From assembly GCA_018222765.1 (NCBI GenBank), contig JAAEZT010000001.1:269462-333461 (forward strand): DNA of 64,000 nt. Reading direction: 5' to 3'. The notes beneath the pieces were generated by a model. The model did not search any database. It had not been told where the DNA came from and worked only from the letters and a program-made list of their open reading frames with translations. The first letter of the stretch is position 1, and every line of letters begins with the position of its first letter. This DNA is from a bacterium. GTDB taxonomy: Bacteria; Verrucomicrobiota; Verrucomicrobiia; Verrucomicrobiales; Akkermansiaceae. Of the stretch, positions 9,446 through 18,708 are shown in pieces. A program made the position numbers and the translations under genes.

Positions 9446-9916
9446 TTAGTCGGACAAGTCCCCAAAAACATGCGCAATTAGCCCTTCCAGTTGGCTTTGA
9501 TCCACTTCATCGAAGTTTCCCAAAACCTCAGAATCAACGTCCAGAACCGCGATCAGCCGCCCTTCGGCATTTTTTACCGGAATGACAATTTCACTCTGCG
9601 ATCGGGCATCACAGGCAATATGCCCCGGAAATTCATGCACATCCCGCACGATCTGGGTTTCTCCGGTCTCCGCTGCCGTGCCACAAACGCCTCGTCCCAA
9701 GGCAATCCGCAAACATCCCACCGAACCCTGATAAGGACCGATCACGAGCTCTTCACCAACCACCCGGTAAAATCCCGTCCAGAAAAAGCCCGCCATTTCC
9801 GAGTGCAATACCCCGATTACCGAGGCCATCAAAGCAATCTCGTCCGTCTCCCCCTCACAGAGCACCCGCACCTTCTCTCGACACCGCTCGTAAGACGCTA
9901 ATTTCTCCGCGTTCAT
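9446..9916 (-). CDS. msrC: GAF-domain free methionine-(R)-sulfoxide reductase-like protein
   Basis: FWTGFYRV, GPYQGSVGCLRIALGRGVCGTAAETGE, HIACDARSQSEIVIPV: fRMsr-type cysteine arrangement. Confidence 0.85.
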   Translation of the reverse strand: MNAEKLASYERCREKVRVLCEGETDEIALMASVIGVLHSEMAGFFWTGFYRVVGEELVIGPYQGSVGCLRIALGRGVCGTAAETGETQIVRDVHEFPGHIACDARSQSEIVIPVKNAEGRLIAVLDVDSEVLGNFDEVDQSQLEGLIAHVFGDLSD

Positions 9917-9941
9917 GGGCCAGAAGCTATTTCCAAAACTC

Positions 9942-9951
9942 TGTCATGACA
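9942..9951. promoter_or_regulatory. 10-bp palindrome between divergent msrC-like gene and dnaX
   Basis: TGTCATGACA. Confidence 0.3.
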
Positions 9952-9980
9952 AACTCTCATTCCTCTCTACACTCGTCCGC

Positions 9981-11429
9981 GTGAGCTATCAGGTCTTTGC
10001 ACGAAAATACCGTCCCCGCACCTTCGACGACGTCCTCGGACAGGATCACGTTGTCCAAACCCTGCGTAATGCCATCGAGCAAGAACGTCTTGCACACGCT
10101 TACCTCTTCGTCGGCCCCCGCGGCACCGGAAAAACATCCACCGCCCGAATTCTCTCGAAAGCCCTCAATGCCCAAGGCGGACCCAGTATCGAATTCGACC
10201 CCGAAGACCCTCTCTCGATTGAAATCGCCGAAGGCCGTTCTCTCGACGTCCTCGAAATCGATGGAGCCTCCAACAACGGCGTCGAGCAAGTGCGCGCCCT
10301 CCGTGAAACCGCCGCCTTCGCCCCCGCCAGCGCCCGCTTCAAGATCTACTACATCGATGAGGTTCACATGCTCTCGAACGCCGCCTTCAACGCCCTCCTC
10401 AAGACCCTTGAAGAACCGCCGGAGCACGTAAAGTTCATCTTCGCCACCACCGAGCCCAACAAGATTCTCCCTACCATCATCTCGCGTTGTCAACGCTTCG
10501 ATCTCCGCCCTATTCCCACCGACATCATCTCGGCACACCTGCAACACATCGCGCAGGAAGAAGGAGTTAAACTTGACGACTCCGCCGCCTGGGCCATCGC
10601 AAAAGGAGCGGACGGCGGCATGCGCGACGCCCAATCGATGCTCGACCAACTCGTCGCCTTTTGCGGAAACGAAATCACCGAAGCCAACGTTCTCGACGTC
10701 TTTGGTTTCACCTCCCGCGAAACCGTTGCCGAACTCCTCCAAGCCATTCTCGAAAAGCAACCAGCGAGCACCCTCAAAGTTATCAACGAACAATTCGAAG
10801 GCGGCAAGGACCTTTCCCAACTCCTCGGCGAAATCGTCGGAGCTATCCGCGCGCTCGTTGTGGCCAAGCTCGACCCTTCCGCCGGACGCGAAGGGTTTCC
10901 CGAAGCGCTCTGGACCGATCTCACCAAAGCCGGCGATTCCTATAAACCTGATCGTCTCCTCGCCATCATCGATACCTTTTCCGAAGCCGAGAGCCGCATG
11001 AAGTGGGCGACTAACAAACGTCTTCATCTCGAAATCGCTTCGCTTAAATCCATTCAAAACCTTCAGGAAATCAGACTGAGCGACGTCATCACCGCAATGG
11101 GCAAGGCAAACCCCGCCGAACTCGCCGGCGCAGTCCCTGCAGCGACAGCCAAGGCCAACCCAACTCCCGAAACAGCTGCACCCGAATCCACAGTTCCCAT
11201 GTCCGAGCCTGAACCCGCGCCGAGCGGAGGCTCCGTCATCGACAACCTCATCGCCAGCGCGCCCGACGAAGCGATCGAGCCCGAACCCGTTCGCCTCAAC
11301 CCCGGGCCCGCAGCGGCCGCAGCGGAAGAAAAATCTCCTGAGGAACCTGAAGTCCCCGAGAGCGATTTTCACGACGATCCCCTCATCAAAGAAGCCCTCA
11401 AGATTTTTAAAGGACGTCTGATTTCCTAA
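9981..11429 (+). CDS. dnaX: DNA polymerase III subunit gamma/tau
   Basis: YQVFARKYRPRTFDDVLGQDHVVQTL, GPRGTGKTSTARI, YYIDEVHMLS, TLEEPPEHVKFIFATTE; GTG start at 9981. Confidence 0.95.
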   Translation: MSYQVFARKYRPRTFDDVLGQDHVVQTLRNAIEQERLAHAYLFVGPRGTGKTSTARILSKALNAQGGPSIEFDPEDPLSIEIAEGRSLDVLEIDGASNNGVEQVRALRETAAFAPASARFKIYYIDEVHMLSNAAFNALLKTLEEPPEHVKFIFATTEPNKILPTIISRCQRFDLRPIPTDIISAHLQHIAQEEGVKLDDSAAWAIAKGADGGMRDAQSMLDQLVAFCGNEITEANVLDVFGFTSRETVAELLQAILEKQPASTLKVINEQFEGGKDLSQLLGEIVGAIRALVVAKLDPSAGREGFPEALWTDLTKAGDSYKPDRLLAIIDTFSEAESRMKWATNKRLHLEIASLKSIQNLQEIRLSDVITAMGKANPAELAGAVPAATAKANPTPETAAPESTVPMSEPEPAPSGGSVIDNLIASAPDEAIEPEPVRLNPGPAAAAAEEKSPEEPEVPESDFHDDPLIKEALKIFKGRLIS

Positions 11430-11439
11430 ACCCGGTTTC

Positions 11440-12444
11440 ATGAGCATTCGGCGACTGCGGACCCTATTCCCGGCAGGCCTGCTCCTGGCCTCCATCGGAC
11501 TCCATTTCGTCACGATGGTCCTCTACACCAGAATGCCGACCTCCTTCGCGGCCTTCACCACCTTCCCTATTTGGGTTTGGGGAATTGTCGGTCTCCTCGC
11601 TTCTTGCTCCACTTTCCTCTTATTCCGCACGCGCTTCTCGATGCTCGTCACCTGCATCTGGACTTTTACCATTTTCTTCATGGCCGATGAGGCGAAGGCC
11701 CTAGGACGCTTCTCCGCACCGACCATTGAAAAAGGCCCCGCCGGCACTCACCACGAAAGCCCGGTCCTTCGTGTCATCACCCTGAATTGCGCCCTCCGCA
11801 CCGATCCCTACGAAGCAGTCAAAGACTACCACCCGGACGTCATTTTCCTTCAGGAGGTAACCCACGCCTACATTTTAAAACGCCTCATCGACCAACTCTA
11901 CCAGGGCCAAGGCGACTATCGCTACGATCGGCGAAGATCCTGCGGCATCATCGTGAGAGGAAAAATCAAATCCTCCCTCCTCGTCCCTGAATACCGAAGC
12001 CAACTCGTCACCGTCGAGACGAGCTCGGGAAGGCACCTCGAACTCCTCAACGTTCACCTGCAGCAAGCCACCACCAATCTTCGTCTTTGGAAGCGCAGTT
12101 GCTGGCACCAACACTCTAACAACCGCCGGCAACGTCTCGTAGAACTCCATTACGCCCTGGAAACCCTCAAACAAAAGACCGCCTTTCCCCGCCTCCCTGC
12201 CATCGTCGCGGGCGACTTCAACGCTTCGGCCAACGACCCGGTTTACGAACTCCTCAGGCCGGAATTCATCGACGCCTTTTCAACTGTCGGAACCGGTTGG
12301 GGGAATACTTATCATCGCTCGCTCCCTCTCCTCCGCATCGACCGCATCTACAGCTCAGCTGAACTCATTCCTCTCCGCTCCCGCGCGATCAAGCTCCCCC
12401 TTTCCGACCACCGCATGGTCGTGGCGGATTACATCTTCCGGTAA
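11440..12444 (+). CDS. Endonuclease/exonuclease/phosphatase-family membrane protein
   Basis: N-terminal TM segments, then VITLNCAL, DVIFLQEV, VAGDFNASANDPVY, RIDRIY, PLSDHRMVVADY. Confidence 0.88.
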   Translation: MSIRRLRTLFPAGLLLASIGLHFVTMVLYTRMPTSFAAFTTFPIWVWGIVGLLASCSTFLLFRTRFSMLVTCIWTFTIFFMADEAKALGRFSAPTIEKGPAGTHHESPVLRVITLNCALRTDPYEAVKDYHPDVIFLQEVTHAYILKRLIDQLYQGQGDYRYDRRRSCGIIVRGKIKSSLLVPEYRSQLVTVETSSGRHLELLNVHLQQATTNLRLWKRSCWHQHSNNRRQRLVELHYALETLKQKTAFPRLPAIVAGDFNASANDPVYELLRPEFIDAFSTVGTGWGNTYHRSLPLLRIDRIYSSAELIPLRSRAIKLPLSDHRMVVADYIFR

Positions 12445-12447
12445 CGA

Positions 12448-12765
12448 CTACTCCAACTTAAAATCGGTATTCGGACGCCGTTTCCGCACCGAAGCCCGTC
12501 CCCCATTTGCTTTCCGGATCGGCTCAAAAATATGATCCGCCCCCGTGACCTTGATTTCCGAAATTATCGCCATCAACTCTCCTAGCCGCCCCTTCGGCCA
12601 CCCCCGCTCTATAAACCAACCGAAATACTCCGGCGGGAGATCAATTAAAGGCACTCCACGCGGGGGATAATCCTTCGGACCATACTTCCCAAATGGCATG
12701 TGGGCCTCCGCAATCTCATTGAGCAGGTTTCGAAAGTCTTCGCGGTCAATCTCAGTAAAATCCAT
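12448..12765 (-). CDS. DUF3820-like small protein
   Basis: MPFGKYGPKDYPPRGVPLIDLPPEYFGWFIERGWPKGRLGELM; internal ATG 12765 preferred over the track start. Confidence 0.7.
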   Translation of the reverse strand: MDFTEIDREDFRNLLNEIAEAHMPFGKYGPKDYPPRGVPLIDLPPEYFGWFIERGWPKGRLGELMAIISEIKVTGADHIFEPIRKANGGRASVRKRRPNTDFKLE

Positions 12766-12829
12766 TACTTTCTCTATTCTTGCGTCCGCAGGATTTTCTA
12801 CTAAGCTCCATTCAAAACCAAATAAATTT

Positions 12830-13546
12830 ATGGAAACAGTCAACCCATACGCCAGTCCATACTCCGTGGCCCAGTCCCCGGAAAATGTCCGTACTACCTT
12901 TTATCAGAAAACCTACCTCCACCTTGCCGGAGCGATCGCAGTTTTTATTTTCCTCGAACTGGCTCTCTTCAGCATTCCCGGAATCGAGACCAAAGTCCTC
13001 GGGATGATGACCGGATTCAATTGGCTCATCGTTCTCGGCCTCTTTATGGTCGCCTCGTGGGTGGCCAACAAATGGGCAATGTCCGATACCAGCAGCGGCA
13101 TGCAATATGCCGGACTCGGACTCTACCTCATTGCTGAAGCCATCATCTTCCTTCCCCTTTTGGTCATCGCGGCCTACTACACCGGACAGGATGGTCTTAT
13201 CGGACAAGCTGGCATCATTACCGCGGGCCTCTTTGCCGGACTCACCTTCGTGGCCTTCACAACCAAAAAAGATTTCTCCTTCCTCGGAGGAATGCTGAAA
13301 GTGGCTTTCTTTGTAGCCCTGGGCTTGATAGTCGCTTCGATCTTCATGGGCTTTAATCTCGGCCTCTGGTTTTCAGGAGCGATGGTCCTCGTCGCCGGAG
13401 GTTCCATCCTCTACCAGACAAGTAATATCATTCACCACTACCGTCCCGATCAGCACGTTGCGGCGTCTCTTGGTCTTTTTGCGAGCGTCGCCCTCCTGTT
13501 CTGGTATGTCCTGCAGATTCTCATTTCGCTTTCAAACAACGACTAA
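12830..13546 (+). CDS. Bax inhibitor-1/YccA-family membrane protein
   Basis: Seven hydrophobic segments, start METVNPYASPYSVAQSPENVRTTFYQKTYLHLAGA. Confidence 0.88.
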   Translation: METVNPYASPYSVAQSPENVRTTFYQKTYLHLAGAIAVFIFLELALFSIPGIETKVLGMMTGFNWLIVLGLFMVASWVANKWAMSDTSSGMQYAGLGLYLIAEAIIFLPLLVIAAYYTGQDGLIGQAGIITAGLFAGLTFVAFTTKKDFSFLGGMLKVAFFVALGLIVASIFMGFNLGLWFSGAMVLVAGGSILYQTSNIIHHYRPDQHVAASLGLFASVALLFWYVLQILISLSNND

Positions 13547-13565
13547 TCCACAACACCTTTTCCCC

Positions 13566-13600
13566 AAAGCCCGCTGATCGTCATCAGCGGGCTTTCTTGT
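13566..13600 (+). terminator. Rho-independent terminator
   Basis: AAAGCCCGCTGAT-CGTC-ATCAGCGGGCTTT, 13-bp perfect stem followed by CTTGT. Confidence 0.85.
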
Positions 13601-13657
13601 CTAAAGATCTTCCTTTTGACAAGCCTCCCACCTGCTCCTACAATTCAGCCCACATCT

Positions 13658-14353
13658 ATGAACACCACGAATATTCTCCTTGGCACCACCTCCCTGCTCT
13701 TGGTCGTGGCCTTCGCACTTTCCTTTGGGGATTTTAACAAAAACCGCAACAGCGCCTCCGCAAACAAGGAGTATGAGGAGATCCGCGCCGAACTCGCGGC
13801 TCAGAAAGCCCTCTTCGATAAAATGCAGCTGGAAAACCTCCGCAGCAGTGCAATCAAAAATCCCGCCCCGGCTCCAATCGCTTCCCCCCCCGCACAGACC
13901 GATACCGCGCCTCTTAGTGAGGATCTCAAGAGCAAACTGGAAGCCGAGATCGCCAAGCTCAAAGACGAAAAGGACAAAGCCGAGCTCAAAGCTGAAACAA
14001 ACGAAAAGGAAACTCTTGTTCTGATGCGCGAAAAAACCAAGGCCGCCCAGCGGCAGGAACGCGACGCCCAACGGGTCACCAATGCCCTCCTCATGGGTAA
14101 CGTGAGCGCCTTCAAAAAAGACTGGGCCTGGCTCAGCTTTTCTCCCACCGACAGCGCCAATTTCCAACCTGGACAAGAATTGGGCATTCGCCGTAACAGC
14201 GGTATCCTCGGTCGCATCACCATCGACCGCTTAGAAGGCGACCAATATGTTGCCAACGTTAAAGAAAACGCCTACGCCGGAGGTATCCCCGACATTGTCG
14301 AAGGAGACGAAATCATCGTCATTCCTCCCTTCTATGGTGTGAACGGAGAATAA
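13658..14353 (+). CDS. Membrane-anchored coiled-coil protein of unknown function
   Basis: N-terminal TM, long charged heptad-like central region, small C-terminal globular part. Confidence 0.7.
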   Translation: MNTTNILLGTTSLLLVVAFALSFGDFNKNRNSASANKEYEEIRAELAAQKALFDKMQLENLRSSAIKNPAPAPIASPPAQTDTAPLSEDLKSKLEAEIAKLKDEKDKAELKAETNEKETLVLMREKTKAAQRQERDAQRVTNALLMGNVSAFKKDWAWLSFSPTDSANFQPGQELGIRRNSGILGRITIDRLEGDQYVANVKENAYAGGIPDIVEGDEIIVIPPFYGVNGE

Positions 14354-14394
14354 GCTTTTCCGCCCGCACAAATAAATTGATACTCAGGCCGCTA

Positions 14395-14469
14395 GCCCCC
14401 GTAGTTCAACGGATAGAACAAGGGTTTCCTAAACCTTAGATGTAGGTTCGATTCCTGCCGGGGGCGCCA
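14395..14469 (+). tRNA. tRNA-Arg (anticodon CCT)
   Basis: GCCCCCG...CGGGGGC acceptor, D-stem GTTC/GAAC, anticodon loop TTCCTAA, T-arm AGGTTCGATTCCT, encoded CCA. Confidence 0.95.
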
Positions 14470-14480
14470 ACGCCCTGCCC

Positions 14481-15404
14481 ATGAAGAGTCTTTTCGATAT
14501 TCAGATCAACGGATTCGCGGGAGTCGATTTTCAGGCTGACCAACTCAGCATCGAGGAAATGCACCAAGCCGTCGATGGCTTGTCCAAGCACCAAACCCTT
14601 CGCTTTTTCCCCACCCTCATCACCGATTCTCTGGAATCGCTTGGGCGCAAATTTGCGCGCTTGGAATCATTCCGAAGCCAGGACCAGAAGCTCGCCGAGG
14701 CCATGTGCGGCTACCATCTGGAAGGCCCCTGGCTTTCTACCAAACCAGGATATCGCGGGGCGCATGATGCCCAATGGATGGGACCACCCGATCTGGATTC
14801 CTTCCAACGCCTTCAAGAAGCCGCCGGTGGCAATATCCGCTTGGTCACTCTCGCTCCCGAACTTCCCGGCTCGGAAAATTTTATTCGCGTCCTCGTCGAT
14901 TCTGGAACCGAAATTTCTCTGGGACACACTGCGGCCCCAGACGATGACATCAGCCGCGCCATCGATGCCGGAGCGCGGTTCTGCACCCACCTCGGCAATG
15001 GTGTTCCCAACGAACTTCATCGCCACAACAATGTCATTCAACGCCTCCTCGCCCGCGACGAACTCTTTGCCTTCTTCATCCCCGATGGCATTCACCTTCC
15101 TCCCCCGGTGCTCAGAAATCTCGTCCGGGCCAAACCCAAGTGCAAAGCCCTCTTCACCACCGACGCCCTGTCCGCCGCCGGAGCAGCTCCGGGACAATAC
15201 GCTCTCGGAAAACTCATAATGGAAGTCGGCGAAGATCGCATCGTCCGAATGCCCGGGGCCAAAAACTTTGCAGGCTCAGCACTCGCTCCGGACCAAGGTG
15301 TTACTCACCTCGAAAATTGGCTGGGCTGGCCGCCTAATAAAGCCCGCGCTTCCTTCTCGACCAACATCGCCGAGCTCTTCAGATTAGACCTACCAAAACT
15401 CTAA
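14481..15404 (+). CDS. nagA: N-acetylglucosamine-6-phosphate deacetylase
   Basis: DIQINGFAGVDFQ, YHLEGPWLS, SLGHTAA, THLGNG, DGIHL, TTDALSAAG motifs. Confidence 0.92.
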   Translation: MKSLFDIQINGFAGVDFQADQLSIEEMHQAVDGLSKHQTLRFFPTLITDSLESLGRKFARLESFRSQDQKLAEAMCGYHLEGPWLSTKPGYRGAHDAQWMGPPDLDSFQRLQEAAGGNIRLVTLAPELPGSENFIRVLVDSGTEISLGHTAAPDDDISRAIDAGARFCTHLGNGVPNELHRHNNVIQRLLARDELFAFFIPDGIHLPPPVLRNLVRAKPKCKALFTTDALSAAGAAPGQYALGKLIMEVGEDRIVRMPGAKNFAGSALAPDQGVTHLENWLGWPPNKARASFSTNIAELFRLDLPKL

Positions 15405-15416
15405 CAACTCGCCGCC

Positions 15417-16178
15417 GTGAAAAAGACCTTCGACCAACTTGAGACCATCGTTCATCCCAACCGCGCCGCAATGGGTGCCTCCGCCGGCCACGCTGCCGCC
15501 AAGATCCTCCGCGACGTCCTTTTCCTGAGCGGCGCAGCCCGCATCATCGTAGCCAGCGCTCCTTCCCAGGATGAAACCTTGGCGCAGCTTGCCCAAGAAC
15601 CGCGAATCGATTGGAGCAAAGTCACCGTCTTCCACATGGATGAATACGTCGGCCTCAGTGACTCACACCCTGCATCCTTCCGAGCCTATCAAAAGGAACA
15701 CTTTCTCTCCAAAGTCACCCCGAAAGCCTTCCACGGCATTCGAGCAGAGGCCGCTGACCTCGAAGCCGAGGTCGCCCGCTACACCGCTCTCATAAACGAA
15801 AGCCCCATCGATCTCGTCTGCATGGGCATCGGCGAAAACGGACATATCGCCTTCAACGATCCCCCCGTTGCAGACTTCAAAGATCCGCATACCATCAAGG
15901 TGGTCGAGCTCGACGAAGCGTGCCGCCAACAACAAGTCAACGACGGCTGCTTTCCTGACTTCGACTCCGTCCCCACCCACGCTCTCAGCCTCACCTGCCC
16001 CGCCTTGATGTCTGGAAAACACCTCATCATTACTGTCCCCGGAAAGCTCAAAGCAAATGCCATCAAGGAGACCCTCACCGGCCCCATCAATACCACTTGC
16101 CCGGCCAGCATCCTGCGGACTCATCCCGACGCGGAACTCCATCTCGATGCCGACTCCTACCAATTGGTCGGCGCATAA
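15417..16178 (+). CDS. nagB: Glucosamine-6-phosphate deaminase
   Basis: FHMDEYVGLSDSHPASFR, CMGIGENGHIAFNDPP, ALSLTCPALMSGKHLII; immediately downstream of nagA. GTG start. Confidence 0.92.
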   Translation: MKKTFDQLETIVHPNRAAMGASAGHAAAKILRDVLFLSGAARIIVASAPSQDETLAQLAQEPRIDWSKVTVFHMDEYVGLSDSHPASFRAYQKEHFLSKVTPKAFHGIRAEAADLEAEVARYTALINESPIDLVCMGIGENGHIAFNDPPVADFKDPHTIKVVELDEACRQQQVNDGCFPDFDSVPTHALSLTCPALMSGKHLIITVPGKLKANAIKETLTGPINTTCPASILRTHPDAELHLDADSYQLVGA

Positions 16179-16255
16179 AATCCCCGGGGCACCTTTGCCT
16201 TTGCCAAACAGGGAAATTTCCCTAGCTTGACGCCCTTCCCGCAGGGAACCTTATC

Positions 16256-17107
16256 ATGGCTGGATTTTTCAAAAAACTGATCAACAAGATCACCAACACG
16301 GCAGAAATTGATTGGGACGATCTCGAAGCCGAACTTATCACCGGTGATCTCGGCGTGAAACTCTCCCTGGAAATCGTCTCCGAACTTCAGGATCTCGGTC
16401 GCAAGGTCTCCGCCGATGATGTGGTGGAAACGACCCGGAAAAAACTCTCCGCGCTCTTCCCCGAAGACTCACCCGCCCTGCAACCCCGCACCGATGGCAA
16501 ACCCGCCGTCCTTCTGGTCGTCGGCGTCAATGGCACCGGAAAGACGACCTCCACCGCCAAACTCGGACACCTCCTCCAAAGCCAGGGCTACTCCGTCCTC
16601 CTCGCTGCCGCCGACACCTTCCGCGCCGCCGCCGTTGAACAACTCGTCCGCTGGGGCGAGCGACTCAACTTGCCCGTCATTACCGGCACCCACGAGGCAG
16701 ACCCTTCCTCGGTCTGCTACCAAGCCCACCAACGCGCCATCAACGAGAACTACGATTTCCTCCTCTGCGACACCGCCGGGCGTCTCCACACCCGCAACAA
16801 CTTGATGGACGAGCTCTCCAAGATCAAACGCACCATCAGCAAGCAGGACGAAACTGCACCGCACGAAACCTTCATCGTCGTCGATGCCACCACCGGAGGC
16901 AACGCCCTTAACCAAGCTCGCGAATTCCAAAAAGCGGTTCCTCTCGATGGACTCGTCATCACCAAGCTGGACGGCTCCGGAAAAGGAGGAGTCGCGGCTG
17001 CGATTCAAAAGGAACTCAACATTCCCCCTCGCTTCATCGGCACTGGAGAAGAGCCCGATCAGTTCTCACGCTTCCAACGCGAAGAATTCGTGCAGAACAT
17101 CCTTTAG
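16256..17107 (+). CDS. ftsY: Signal recognition particle receptor FtsY
   Basis: VGVNGTGKTTSTAKLG, AADTFRAAAVEQL, LCDTAGRLHTRNNLMDEL, TKLDGSGKGG. Confidence 0.96.
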   Translation: MAGFFKKLINKITNTAEIDWDDLEAELITGDLGVKLSLEIVSELQDLGRKVSADDVVETTRKKLSALFPEDSPALQPRTDGKPAVLLVVGVNGTGKTTSTAKLGHLLQSQGYSVLLAAADTFRAAAVEQLVRWGERLNLPVITGTHEADPSSVCYQAHQRAINENYDFLLCDTAGRLHTRNNLMDELSKIKRTISKQDETAPHETFIVVDATTGGNALNQAREFQKAVPLDGLVITKLDGSGKGGVAAAIQKELNIPPRFIGTGEEPDQFSRFQREEFVQNIL

Positions 17108-18585
17108 TAACGCTTCCAAAGCTTCGGCACGAAGATTACCAATAAGGCCACGTATTCAAGTCGGCCCAAGATCATCAGGCAGACAAAGAGAATCTTACTC
17201 GCCGAACTGATGTCGTGAACACTCTCTGTCGGCCCCATCTCTTCAAAGGCCGGCCCGATATTTCCGAGACAGGAAATGATCCCCGAAACCGCCCCCATCA
17301 GGGAATGACCTGGGTCGAACATTTGAAAAGCCATTGTTCCAGTGATCCCAAAGAAACCAAACAGCGTCAGCACCAAGAAAAGCTGACTCTGGGCTTCATC
17401 GGGCACCTGCCGGCCATTCAACTTCACCGGACTCACCGCCTGGGGGCGAAATGAACGCGCGAGCCCCGCAGCCATGAAGCGAAACCACAAAATAATCCGG
17501 CTCACTTTCAGCCCCCCCGAGGTCGACCCCGAACAACCACCGATCATCATCAACAACAACATGATCCCAACTCCCATCCGACTCCAGTGATCGTAATCGT
17601 CACTGACGTATCCGGTGCACGTCCCAATCGACACAATATTAAACACCAAATCAATTGCAGCAACATCGCTCCCGCCCCCCAATTTCTGGAGCAACATTAC
17701 CACACAGAAAAAACCAATCATCGCCAGGAACCACCAGACCTCTTCAAATCGCTTCCCAAGGTCATTGAAACGACCCCTCATCAGCACGAGATAGAGCGGG
17801 AAACTGATCGCCCCAATGATCATAAAAATGATCAACCAGCTTTTACTCCATACCGTGAAGATGCTCCCTACACTGTCGCTTTCCGTTCCAAATCCTCCCG
17901 TGGAAACCGCCGTCAACGAATAGTTGATCGCCTGAAATGGCGTCAGCCCCAGAAAGTAGAGCCCGGTTCCACAAACCAGGGTCAGCACGACATACAACGC
18001 CCAAAGTTGCCGCATCGTCTGACGAAGACTCGAGATATCCGAGTTCGCCAACGACGACTCTGCTCCAATTAAGGTCTTACTGCTCGAAGTCATCCCGGAG
18101 AGAACCACCACAAACATCGCGAGAATCCCCATTCCCCCGACCCACTGCGTCACCGAGCGCCACATCAATATTGATTTAGGCAGACTCTCGAGATTCGAAA
18201 AGATCGTCGCCCCCGTGGTAGTCAATCCCGACACCGCTTCAAACAAAGCATTCGGGAGAGTCTCATGAGGCTCGCAAAGACAATAAGGCAAGGCCGCCAT
18301 CAATCCGCAGACGAACCATCCACTCCCGACCAAGGCCGCCGCCTCACGGCGGCGCATGGTGTCGGGTCGACTGGAACGCTTCCCCAAATACTTTCCCGTT
18401 CCCCAAAGTCCGCCGCCCACAGAAACGGCAATCCCCAGACACAAGGCCCACCCCTTCAAATCCAATCCGGTATTGTGTCTTTCCCCCGTTGGGATGATCC
18501 ATGCCAGCAGCACGGAAAACACCATCGCGGCTCCCAAGAGGAGAACCACCATCCCGAGGGAACGAAGTAAAACGGCAATATTCAC
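17104..18585 (-). CDS. TrkH/KtrB-family potassium transporter membrane subunit
   Basis: Multiple TM/pore segments (SGLTTTGATIF, SLTAVSTGGFG, GGCSGSTSGGLKVSRI). Confidence 0.9.
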   Translation of the reverse strand: MNIAVLLRSLGMVVLLLGAAMVFSVLLAWIIPTGERHNTGLDLKGWALCLGIAVSVGGGLWGTGKYLGKRSSRPDTMRRREAAALVGSGWFVCGLMAALPYCLCEPHETLPNALFEAVSGLTTTGATIFSNLESLPKSILMWRSVTQWVGGMGILAMFVVVLSGMTSSSKTLIGAESSLANSDISSLRQTMRQLWALYVVLTLVCGTGLYFLGLTPFQAINYSLTAVSTGGFGTESDSVGSIFTVWSKSWLIIFMIIGAISFPLYLVLMRGRFNDLGKRFEEVWWFLAMIGFFCVVMLLQKLGGGSDVAAIDLVFNIVSIGTCTGYVSDDYDHWSRMGVGIMLLLMMIGGCSGSTSGGLKVSRIILWFRFMAAGLARSFRPQAVSPVKLNGRQVPDEAQSQLFLVLTLFGFFGITGTMAFQMFDPGHSLMGAVSGIISCLGNIGPAFEEMGPTESVHDISSASKILFVCLMILGRLEYVALLVIFVPKLWKRY

Positions 18586-18669
18586 AAGATAAGAAAATCC
18601 AATAAAACGCTCTCGGCGCTCTCACAGAGTATCCTGCCCTTCAGCCCCCTCCAATCTAAAAACTCCACC

Positions 18670-18696
18670 CGTAAATCTCGTAAATCCCGTAAATCC
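18670..18696. repeat. 9-bp tandem repeat x3
   Basis: CGTAAATCT CGTAAATCC CGTAAATCC. Confidence 0.8.
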
Positions 18697-18708
18697 ACAG
18701 CCTAACGC

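Noticed and set aside
8603-9481. 292-aa plus-strand ORF opposite the sigma factor
   Set aside because: Antisense shadow; the minus strand encodes clear sigma regions 2 and 4.
11320-11345. Possible programmed -1 frameshift site for DnaX gamma (GAAGAAAAATC)
   Set aside because: Does not match the A-AAA-AAG slippery heptamer and lacks an obvious downstream hairpin; full-length tau-like product suffices.
9957-11513. 518-aa minus-strand ORF opposite dnaX
   Set aside because: Shadow ORF of a strongly supported dnaX; composition is codon-mirror (Gly/Val/Glu-rich) with no recognisable motifs.
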